Shown here: positions 1 through 5,790 of the stretch, piece after piece
Numbering within the stretch: position 1 is the stretch's first letter
Layout of the letters: every line of letters begins with the position of its first letter
Source of the DNA: Bacteroidota bacterium
Lineage (GTDB): Bacteria > Bacteroidota > Bacteroidia > B-17B0 > B-17BO
Assembly: GCA_947462425.1 (NCBI GenBank)
Contig: CANHPI010000162.1
Location: 1 to 6,534, forward strand
DNA length: 6,534 nt
Reading direction: 5' to 3'
The notes under the pieces: generated by a model
What the model saw: only the letters and a program-made list of their open reading frames with translations
Database searches by the model: none
Told to the model about the DNA's origin: nothing
Made by a program: the position numbers and the translations under genes

Positions 1-434
1 CTTAAACCTGATACTTTCTCTAATAATTCAACTTGTTTACGGTGAGATTTTTCTATCTCTTCACTTTTCTTTTTATACAATTCAACTTGAGAATTCAATT
101 GAGCTTTTTGCGATTCAAGTTCTTTGTCTTTTTTAGAAGCTTCTTCAATTTTTTTTGCTAAATCACCTTCACGTTGTTTGGCTTTGTTTTCTAAAACAAC
201 TAACTGTTGGTTGCGCTCGTTAACTGTTTTGTCGTGTTCTGATTTTAATTGTAAGAATTTTTCTTTTGCCTGTAAAATTTTTTCCTGTTTAAAAGATTCT
301 GCTTTTACTTCTGCTTCTTTTATAAGGTTTTGTTTTTCTTGAACGCTGCTTTTATTCAATCGAGAGTTGGCAATAACAAAGCCTGCAACTACTCCTGCAA
401 TTAATGCAATGGCTATAAAAATGGTTGTTAACAT
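1..434 (-). CDS. rny: Ribonuclease Y, N-terminal part (cut by the window edge)
   Basis: RNase Y is a membrane-anchored endoribonuclease that starts mRNA decay. The 144 residues visible here are only its anchor and coiled-coil region. Reading from the ATG at 434, residues 4-22 form one hydrophobic membrane segment (IFIAIALIAGVVAGFVIAN). A highly charged Lys/Glu/Gln-rich helix follows without interruption to the edge. It includes the stretch QEKILQAKEKFLQLKSEHDK near residues 50-69, which I recognise from Bacteroidota RNase Y proteins. The KH and HD catalytic domains would lie beyond base 1, so catalytic integrity cannot be judged. The gene lies 157 bp downstream of zapA, with a terminator between them, so it probably has its own promoter. 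Other membrane-anchored coiled-coil proteins look similar at this end; the zapA-rny order supports the call. Confidence 0.88.
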   Translation of the reverse strand, partial: MLTTIFIAIALIAGVVAGFVIANSRLNKSSVQEKQNLIKEAEVKAESFKQEKILQAKEKFLQLKSEHDKTVNERNQQLVVLENKAKQREGDLAKKIEEASKKDKELESQKAQLNSQVELYKKKSEEIEKSHRKQVELLEKVSGL

Positions 435-505
435 AATTTTATTTGTCGCTCGTTGTTTATACTATTTAATCTTTATTTGGGGCGACTATCCAAATAGCGA
501 TTAAC

Positions 506-549
506 AAAAAAAACGCACAAATCATTGAATTTCTTCAAAATTTGTGCGT
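506..549 (-). terminator. Intrinsic terminator downstream of zapA
   Basis: Read on the minus strand, a perfect 10-bp stem (ACGCACAAAT with ATTTGTGCGT, 540-549 and 513-522) encloses a second 5-bp stem (TTGAA/TTCAA, 534-538 and 525-529) with a 4-base loop. A run of seven T (512-506) follows immediately. On the plus strand the hairpin is not followed by a T run, so it acts only in the minus direction. It ends the coiled-coil/zapA transcript about 45 bases after the zapA stop and insulates rny. Confidence 0.88.
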
Positions 550-591
550 CAAAATGGTCTATCTAAAGACGTTATATGTTTATTCTTCTGT

Positions 592-888
592 TTATTGTAT
601 GTTTTTATTATGTTGAACTAACATTTGTTCCACATCTTCTAACACCAATTTTAGAGTGCTTAACTCTTGTTCTGCCTGGTTTTTTTCCTTTACTAATTGG
701 CTTACCAATTGTAAAGTAACCATTGCCATCACATCTTTTTTATCCTTTATTCCGTAGTTTTTTTCGAACTCCGAAATCTTTTGATTTATTAATTCAACAG
801 CTTGTTTAACGTTGTTTTCGTCCTCACTTTTAACTTTCAGTGTATATAAACCACCGGCAATTTCTACTTTTACACTTACATCGCTCAT
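592..888 (-). CDS. zapA: Cell division protein ZapA
   Basis: ZapA is a small cytoplasmic protein that binds FtsZ and cross-links protofilaments, stabilising the Z-ring. The 98-residue product has the usual family length and layout. An N-terminal FtsZ-binding globular part (VKVEIAGGLYTLKV, then a D-E-N-N-V-K-Q-A segment and INQKISEFEKNYG) is followed by DKKDVMAMVTLQLVSQL and a C-terminal helix (residues ~65-98) that forms the antiparallel coiled coil of the tetramer. The ATG at 888 lies 22 bp after the stop of the long coiled-coil gene on the same strand, and no promoter or terminator is evident in the gap, so the two are probably co-transcribed. There is no clear Shine-Dalgarno site, as is common in Bacteroidota. 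This gene order matches the arrangement in which ZapA follows a coiled-coil partner. The call is confident from the motif pattern. Confidence 0.92.
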   Translation of the reverse strand: MSDVSVKVEIAGGLYTLKVKSEDENNVKQAVELINQKISEFEKNYGIKDKKDVMAMVTLQLVSQLVKEKNQAEQELSTLKLVLEDVEQMLVQHNKNIQ

Positions 889-910
889 TAAACTAAGCTA
901 ATTTCTTTTT

Positions 911-3226
911 TTAAGCACTCAACAGAGCTATACATTTATCAATTTCACGCACCAACTCATTTATTTGTTTTTTCATAATTGTTTTGTCAGAACTATTATT
1001 ACTAGAACCTCCGGCTAAAATAACATTTTTTCTGTGATTATCCAATTCTGTTACATCAATATTTTGAGAATCAACATGTTTTGATATTGAAGTAACCGTT
1101 TCATTCATTCTTAAAAGCTGATTAGCCATTTCTTCTTTCTCATTCAATAAACTTAAACGCTCATCAGTCAATAAATCAATTTGCTTAAATAAACGATCTA
1201 CAAAAGCGTCTTGCTCATCCGCCTTAGATTCCGATTTTAAATTTGAAATCTCAGTTTGGTAATTAGTAATTGAATCAGTTAATTCAGCTACTTGAGAGTT
1301 TAAAAATTCAATAGTAGATTGATGATTAGATAATTCGGTTTGTAATTCTGTTTTTACTGATATTAAGTTATTGTATTCTTCCTGAATTTTTAATCCTGAT
1401 TCATTGCTCAAAATGGCTGAATTTAATTCGCCACGAACACTTGCCAATTCTGCTTTTAATAAATCTAGCTCTGTTTGCAAAGCCATATTGTTAGCAGATA
1501 AAGTTGTTATCTCGTAGTTTTTATCGTTTAATGTTTCTTTTAAGTCAATTGCTTTTCCTTCAGCAACTATTTTCAATTCAGATAATTCGAGTTTAATTAG
1601 ATTTAATTCATCTTCAGTAGCCTCTAATTTATCTGATGTGGCATCTATTTCTGATATTAAAGAGGTATTTTCTGCTAATAACTTATTAAACTCAATATCT
1701 TTATTTTGTAATTGTAAGGTATGAGCTTCTTCACTGTTGTTTTTAAAGTGTTCAAAATTTTCTTTTTCAAGATTAAATGAAACGCTTAACTCTTTATGTT
1801 GCTCTTCTAATTCATTATAAGAATTAGTTAAACTTGAAATTTGATTTAATTTTTCTTCTAACGAAGCTGTTAATTCCGATATTGCAACATCTTTTTGGGA
1901 AACTAATAATTCAAATTCAGAAATTTTAGAATTTAAACCAGTTACTTGTTCATCAATACTGGAAAGTTGAGTATTTTTAAAATTATCAAAGTCAGATGAT
2001 AATGAGTTGTAGCTGTCAATTTGTTTAGTTATTTCTTCAGCTTTAATTTGAATTTCTAAAGTTAAGTTTTCAATTTGAGTATTTTGGTTATCTATATGAT
2101 ATACCATTTCTCTAATTTTTTCTTTAAAGTGATCGTTTTCCACAACCACTTTACTTAAATCTTCTGATATTTTTGAATTTTGATTTGAAGATTCATGAAC
2201 TGAGTTAGCTAATTTTTCTTCGTATTCAGTTTTTAAGCTAACTATTAACGAATCTGAAATAGTTGTAGCGCTTAATAATTCCGCTTCATATGTAGCCTTT
2301 AAATCAGCTTCTTTTTGAATAAAAGATTGAGTTAACGATTCAATAGTTGAATTTAATTCAGTTTCAAATTCAGTTTGTTTATTAGATAATTCAGTATTTA
2401 AATCAGATATTTTAGATTCGTAAGAATTTATTAAATCTGTTTTTTCGCTTGAGTAGGCGCCGGTTAATGAGGTAATTTGGTTTTCATAGGAAGATGTAAG
2501 TTCTGTCTTCTCGTTATTCCACTGAAAAGTTAAGTTGTTAATTTTTAATTCGTATTCATTTGTTACGTTAGTTACAGTTTCAGAACTAGAACCTGATAAA
2601 GTTGAAATACGATTTTCTGATTCTTCTTTTAACGCAGTTAATTGAGTGTTAAAGTTATTTTTTAATTCTTCAATTTGCAATTCGTAAGAGGAAACTGTTT
2701 CTTGGTAAGTTGCATTGAAAGTAGTTGTTAAATCATTTATTTTTGATTCTAATTCGCTTCTAATTCCAGTTTGTTGGTAGGATGTATTTGATTTTAATTC
2801 GATTAATTGACTTTCGTATGCTAATTTTAAATTAGAGATTTCTTCTTCAGAAGCTGTTTTTAATTCAGATATGTTATTTTCGTATTCTGAGGCAACCAAG
2901 GCTAATTGCCCATTTAACTCCTCTATTTTTGAAAGTAAACTTGTTATTTCATCTTGTTTCTCTTGTAACTGTTCGTGAATAGTGTTGCGTAGTTCTTTAA
3001 AAGAGCTTACTTCACTTTTATAATTGGTGTTATCTCTTTCCATAACAACCAATTTAGTATTTAAAACATCAATCGATACTTGTAATCGCTTGTAGTCTTC
3101 ATCACGTTGTATGAGTTGGTTACGGTAGTCACTCAATGAACGTTTAATTTCATTATACTCTTTACGCAGCGCTACATCGCTATCCAATACTTGTTGTAAT
3201 TCCGATTTGATATTTTCTACATTCAT
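911..3226 (-). CDS. Very long coiled-coil protein upstream of zapA (putative ZapB-like division factor)
   Basis: The product has 771 residues, is almost entirely alpha-helical in character and contains no proline that I can find. It has no signal peptide and no membrane segment, so it should be cytoplasmic. Residues 1-114 are heptad-like coiled coil. Residues 115-356 are eleven consecutive 22-residue repeats (separate entry). Residues ~357-725 are a longer, less regular coil rich in E, L, S, N and K. Residues ~738-748 are a short Gly/Ser/Asn linker, and the last ~23 residues (KKQINELVREIDKCIALLSA near the end) form a distinct amphipathic helix with the only cysteine, C765. From memory, short coiled-coil proteins next to zapA in Bacteroidota end in a similar helix, so this may be an enlarged version of that partner. 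By analogy with ZapB it could tether or bundle the Z-ring through ZapA; this is inference from position. The alternative is an SMC-like or filament-forming scaffold with no ZapA contact. The start at 3226 is the first ATG and faces the divergent promoter region. Confidence 0.8.
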   Translation of the reverse strand: MNVENIKSELQQVLDSDVALRKEYNEIKRSLSDYRNQLIQRDEDYKRLQVSIDVLNTKLVVMERDNTNYKSEVSSFKELRNTIHEQLQEKQDEITSLLSKIEELNGQLALVASEYENNISELKTASEEEISNLKLAYESQLIELKSNTSYQQTGIRSELESKINDLTTTFNATYQETVSSYELQIEELKNNFNTQLTALKEESENRISTLSGSSSETVTNVTNEYELKINNLTFQWNNEKTELTSSYENQITSLTGAYSSEKTDLINSYESKISDLNTELSNKQTEFETELNSTIESLTQSFIQKEADLKATYEAELLSATTISDSLIVSLKTEYEEKLANSVHESSNQNSKISEDLSKVVVENDHFKEKIREMVYHIDNQNTQIENLTLEIQIKAEEITKQIDSYNSLSSDFDNFKNTQLSSIDEQVTGLNSKISEFELLVSQKDVAISELTASLEEKLNQISSLTNSYNELEEQHKELSVSFNLEKENFEHFKNNSEEAHTLQLQNKDIEFNKLLAENTSLISEIDATSDKLEATEDELNLIKLELSELKIVAEGKAIDLKETLNDKNYEITTLSANNMALQTELDLLKAELASVRGELNSAILSNESGLKIQEEYNNLISVKTELQTELSNHQSTIEFLNSQVAELTDSITNYQTEISNLKSESKADEQDAFVDRLFKQIDLLTDERLSLLNEKEEMANQLLRMNETVTSISKHVDSQNIDVTELDNHRKNVILAGGSSNNSSDKTIMKKQINELVREIDKCIALLSA
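2159..2884 (-). repeat. Eleven tandem 22-residue (66-bp) hendecad repeats inside the long coiled-coil gene
   Basis: Units start at residues 115, 137, 159, 181, 203, 225, 247, 269, 291, 313 and 335, always exactly 22 apart. Position 1 is Tyr in 8 of 11, position 2 Glu in 10 of 11, position 5 Ile or Leu in 11 of 11, and position 8 Leu in 9 of 11. Position 19 is hydrophobic (I, L, V or F) in 10 of 11, and position 12 is often aromatic (F, W or Y in five). The hydrophobic spacing 1-5-8-12-16-19-23 is that of two 11-residue hendecads. I see no long identical DNA stretches between units, so the repeat is old or held by selection on register rather than a recent DNA duplication. The last unit is the weakest after its YEEKL start. 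Confidence 0.85.
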
Positions 3227-3251
3227 GTTCTATAAACAATTTGTTGTTTGA

Positions 3252-3259
3252 TAAAAATA
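3252..3259 (-). promoter_or_regulatory. Possible -7 element for the coiled-coil/zapA transcript
   Basis: Read on the minus strand, TATTTTTA matches seven of eight positions of the Bacteroidota -7 consensus TAnnTTTG, the last base being A. It would give a leader of about 20 bases before the ATG at 3226. No convincing TTTG or TTG -33 element lies 19-22 bases upstream, and AT-rich DNA produces such matches by chance, so this is tentative. Confidence 0.3.
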
Positions 3260-3291
3260 GACTTTAGGCTAACTCATTTTACTTAAGCCAT

Positions 3292-3299
3292 TAACTTTA
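3292..3299 (+). promoter_or_regulatory. Possible -7 element for the M23 peptidase gene
   Basis: TAACTTTA matches seven of eight positions of the Bacteroidota -7 consensus TAnnTTTG, again with A in the last position. It would place the start of transcription near 3305 and leave a leader of about 45 bases before the ATG at 3349. No clear -33 TTTG is seen at the usual distance, so the call rests on position and one weak motif. Confidence 0.3.
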
Positions 3300-3303
3300 C
3301 ATC

Positions 3304-3317
3304 AACAACACGTTGTT
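3304..3317 (+). repeat. Inverted repeat in the peptidase leader
   Basis: AACAAC and GTTGTT form a 6-bp dyad around a 2-base centre (AC). With so short a centre it is more likely a protein-binding dyad than an RNA hairpin, if it has any function. It lies between the possible peptidase -7 element and the peptidase ATG. Its left half belongs to ATCAACAACA (3301-3310), which resembles ATCAAACAACAA read on the minus strand at 3252-3241 beside the divergent gene. Confidence 0.35.
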
Positions 3318-3348
3318 AATTAAGTCGCGACAATTTAACGTAGCCATA

Positions 3349-4980
3349 ATGATAAATTTCAGAATTCTATTCATAACATTTTTTATATTTTTTTCATCAT
3401 TGTATTTTGCACAGTATAACGGTTTAGGGTTTATTTATCCTCTAGATAGAGAGGTTTTTATTACGGGCAATTATGGCGAAATTAGACCCAATCATTTTCA
3501 TGCAGGTTTGGATTTTAGTACAGATCCTTCAGTTAATTTACCAATAAAAAGTGTTGGCGATGGTTATGTGAGTCGCATTAAAATTAGTAGTGTTGGATAC
3601 GGAAGAGTTTTATATATCACACATCCAAATGGATATGTATCGGTTTATGCTCATCAAAAAAAATACGTTTCAAAAATTGATAATTTCACGCGGCAAAAAC
3701 AATTAGAACAGAAAAAAAATGAGTTAGAAATTATTCTAAATCCAAATGAACTGCCTGTAAAAAAAGGTGAAATAATAGGCTATACTGGTAACTCAGGAAG
3801 TTCTACAGGACCGCATTTGCATTTTGAATTGAGAGAAGAAAAATCAGAAATACCTATTAACCCTTTATTAGTGTATGATATAGAAGATGATGTAAAACCA
3901 GAGTTAACTCATTTAGCAATTTATAGTACGGCTGATACAAATAATATAAAACGTTTATTAACTATTCCAATAAACAAAGTTGGTAATAAATTATCACTTC
4001 CAAAATACACTCAAGTTTTAAATGAAAACACTTTTGCTATAGGTTTTTCTGGGTTTGACAGAGCTAGTGCTACTAACAATAAAAATAATATTTACGAAGC
4101 CAAAATTTTATTGGATGATCAGCTCATATATCATCACCAGCTCAATAACATAAGTTTTGATAATGGCCGATATGTAAATGTATTTAGCGAAAAAGATAAT
4201 GGCATCAAATTTCAAAAATGTTTTACACCAGCTTGTTATGATATTGGTATTTATAAAAGTGTTGTAAATGGTGGGAAAATTTTATTAAATGATACTTTTC
4301 CGCATAAAGTAAATCTAGTTATCAGTGATGAAAAGGGAAATACAAACAACTTGACTTTTTATGTAAAAACAAAAAACTTAAATGGATATAAATTAAATTC
4401 TATTAAGTACACTATTTTTTGTAACAAAGAGTCTTTCATAAAAAAAGAAGATGTTGAGGTATTAATTGGAGCTGGTACTTTAAGCAATAATAGTTCGGTT
4501 GGTGTTTATATTAATAAGTTAGGCAACGCTGTTATTGGAAATAAAGAGGAACCTTTATTAAAAGCATTTTCATTATCCATAAAAATTCCGAAAGTAATAA
4601 AAGGTAAAGAAGATAAAATGATAATAAAAAATGGAGATAATTGTTTGATTGGAAAATATGAAAATGGTTGGTTTAAAGCCGAGAGTAAAACTTTTGGTAC
4701 GTTTAGCATTTTGTATGATACTGTTGCGCCTACCGTTACACTTCCTCAATCAAAAAACACTAAAATACACACTGCTAATTTTTTAAGTTTTAAAATCAGT
4801 GATCATTTAAGTGGTATTGCCAGTTACAATATATACGTTAATAATGTTTGGCAGATTGCTGAATATGATGCAAAATCAAATACAGTAACATGTTATTTTA
4901 CCGAACCAAATCCTAAAAGTGTAAAAATTGAAGTAATAGATAGAGTAGGAAATAAGGCTATTTTAAATAAGGAATTGTAG
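3349..4980 (+). CDS. Secreted M23-family (LytM-type) zinc metallopeptidase with long C-terminal extension
   Basis: M23 enzymes are zinc endopeptidases that cut peptidoglycan cross-links. Starting at the ATG at 3349 gives 543 residues beginning with a clear signal peptide (MINFR, then a hydrophobic run, likely cleaved after SSLYFA at residue 21), so the protein acts in the periplasm or at the outer membrane. The catalytic domain spans about residues 36-175. It has the H-x3-D zinc pair in HAGLD (H51, D55), VYAH with H102, and GPHLHFE with H156 and zinc ligand H158. All expected active-site residues are present, so it should be an active hydrolase rather than a degenerate EnvC-like activator. 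An insert around residues 110-138, rich in K, E and Q, occurs within the domain, as I recall for Bacteroidota relatives. Residues ~180-455 are beta-rich and of unknown role. Residues ~456-543 resemble an Ig-like domain (DTVAPTVTLP, then DHLSGIASYNIYV and DRVGNKA). The gene is divergent from the coiled-coil/zapA operon, which suggests a role in envelope remodelling at division. I see no type IX secretion tail. Confidence 0.88.
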   Translation: MINFRILFITFFIFFSSLYFAQYNGLGFIYPLDREVFITGNYGEIRPNHFHAGLDFSTDPSVNLPIKSVGDGYVSRIKISSVGYGRVLYITHPNGYVSVYAHQKKYVSKIDNFTRQKQLEQKKNELEIILNPNELPVKKGEIIGYTGNSGSSTGPHLHFELREEKSEIPINPLLVYDIEDDVKPELTHLAIYSTADTNNIKRLLTIPINKVGNKLSLPKYTQVLNENTFAIGFSGFDRASATNNKNNIYEAKILLDDQLIYHHQLNNISFDNGRYVNVFSEKDNGIKFQKCFTPACYDIGIYKSVVNGGKILLNDTFPHKVNLVISDEKGNTNNLTFYVKTKNLNGYKLNSIKYTIFCNKESFIKKEDVEVLIGAGTLSNNSSVGVYINKLGNAVIGNKEEPLLKAFSLSIKIPKVIKGKEDKMIIKNGDNCLIGKYENGWFKAESKTFGTFSILYDTVAPTVTLPQSKNTKIHTANFLSFKISDHLSGIASYNIYVNNVWQIAEYDAKSNTVTCYFTEPNPKSVKIEVIDRVGNKAILNKEL

Positions 4981-5087
4981 AAATTGTTATTAGTTTTTAG
5001 ATATAAGTTGTTGGAAAAAGTTCGTATAAATAAATTGTTTTTTTTAGGCTTACATTTTTCAAACAACATACTTCAATCAACAAAAAA

Positions 5088-5408
5088 CTAATCTTCAAGC
5101 ATCCAAATAGCTTCATTTAATTCACCTAAAGCCTTTGTATTGTTTTGTAATTTTGCCAAATCAACACCTTGTTTATAAAAAGTAATAGCAGTATCATTAT
5201 TACCTGATTTCTCATTTACCTGGCCCAATTGATAGAAACAAGGCAGGTAATCAGGCTGAATAGTTAAAACTTTTTTAAATTGATTTTCAGCCTCTTTAAA
5301 ATCCAAAGTTGCTAAATATTCCATAGCTAAAGCATAATTTAAAAACACGTCGTTTGGTTCTTTTACCAACATGTCAGCAATCATTTCTTTTCTTGGAAGC
5401 TTTTCCAT
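5088..5408 (-). CDS. Small tetratricopeptide-repeat (TPR) protein
   Basis: The 106-residue product consists mainly of two TPR units, which form helix-turn-helix surfaces for protein binding. Unit one (residues ~21-54) has N24, L27, A28, Y31, A40, F44 and P52 at the canonical positions 4, 7, 8, 11, 20, 24 and 32. Unit two (residues ~55-88) has L61-G62, A74, Y78 and G81. A C-terminal helix ends in NEAIWMLED. There is no signal peptide or membrane segment, so it is probably cytoplasmic. The ATG lies one base after the stop of the lipoprotein-like gene, so it is very likely the last gene of the pheS operon and translationally coupled. Its partner is unknown and the sequence does not show one. It converges with the peptidase gene across 107 bp. 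Confidence 0.82.
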   Translation of the reverse strand: MEKLPRKEMIADMLVKEPNDVFLNYALAMEYLATLDFKEAENQFKKVLTIQPDYLPCFYQLGQVNEKSGNNDTAITFYKQGVDLAKLQNNTKALGELNEAIWMLED

Positions 5409-5409
5409 G

Positions 5410-5790
5410 TTATTTATCTTTTACAAATAAAGTACTATATCTACCGCTTGTTAAGTCAGATTTGCTTAAGCTAAATGATGTATGAATGTCTGTATAAAAA
5501 GCATCAATAGCATATCTGTTTGATCTTGCAGCATTTGCTTCAATTTTAAAATAACCTTCACTATTAGATGCACAAGAACCGACGTCGTAAGTTGTACAGT
5601 CATTTTTTGCAGATTTTGAAGCACATGCGCTTAAACGGATATTAACGCCTACGGCAGGTTGGCCTCCAATAGAATCAAAAACATAGCCTTCATATTTAAT
5701 TTTAGAAAATATCTTTTTTTTACAAGTTAAATTGCAAAAAATTACACCAACTAGTAGTATAAAAAAAAATATTTTCAAAATAAATTTCAT
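5410..5790 (-). CDS. Small probable lipoprotein with a carboxypeptidase-regulatory-like beta-sandwich
   Basis: I do not recognise a specific gene. The 126-residue product opens with a basic start (MKFILK) and a strongly hydrophobic segment (residues ~5-19), ending in LTCKKK. C23 followed by lysines resembles many Bacteroidota lipoproteins, although N-L-T before the cysteine is a poor lipobox. A second cysteine (C19) lies within the hydrophobic run. Residues ~33-100 fit the carboxypeptidase-regulatory-like fold: YEGYVFDSIGGQPAVGVNIR, then a strand pair ending in SNSEGYFKIEANA and YAIDAFY. Three further cysteines (C55, C64, C72) lie in the middle loop and could form a disulfide outside the cytoplasm. 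The ATG overlaps the pheS stop (TAATG), so expression is tied to pheS. The function is unknown; a cell-surface or periplasmic location is inferred. Confidence 0.75.
   Translation of the reverse strand: MKFILKIFFFILLVGVIFCNLTCKKKIFSKIKYEGYVFDSIGGQPAVGVNIRLSACASKSAKNDCTTYDVGSCASNSEGYFKIEANAARSNRYAIDAFYTDIHTSFSLSKSDLTSGRYSTLFVKDK

Noticed and set aside
124..342. 72-residue open frame on the plus strand
   Set aside because: It lies antisense within the RNase Y coding region, whose protein motif pattern is convincing. The Ser/Phe/Cys-rich translation is what the complement of Lys/Glu-rich codons produces.
461..494. rny promoter: TTTG (494-491, minus) and TAAATAGT (468-461, minus)
   Set aside because: The TTTG fits a -33 box, but TAAATAGT matches TAnnTTTG poorly and the 22-base spacing is long. 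A promoter is expected after the terminator, but this placement is not supported well enough to list.
435..591. 6S RNA or another small RNA between zapA and rny
   Set aside because: The zapA-rny gap can hold 6S RNA in some bacteria, but only about 80 bases separate the zapA stop from the end of the terminator stem. I see no long, bulged double hairpin. A covariance-model search would settle it.
2159..2884. Recent tandem DNA duplication (minisatellite) underlying the 22-residue repeats
   Set aside because: The units share protein pattern but codons and filler residues differ widely, with no long identical 66-bp copies. The periodicity is at the protein level.
3313..3348. Upstream TTG start for the peptidase
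   Set aside because: It adds 12 polar residues before a classical signal peptide and runs through the AACAAC/GTTGTT dyad. The ATG at 3349 gives a signal peptide of normal form.
4506..4709. 67-residue open frame on the minus strand
   Set aside because: It is antisense to the M23 peptidase gene, has no recognisable motif, and is explained as a shadow of that frame.
4981..5087. Bidirectional terminator between the convergent peptidase and TPR genes, including TTAGTTTTT (4990-4998) and AAAAACTAA (5083-5091)
   Set aside because: The matching arms are pure AT-rich sequence about 84 bases apart and no compact GC-containing hairpin with a T run is visible. A T run at about 5038-5045 has no stem in front of it.
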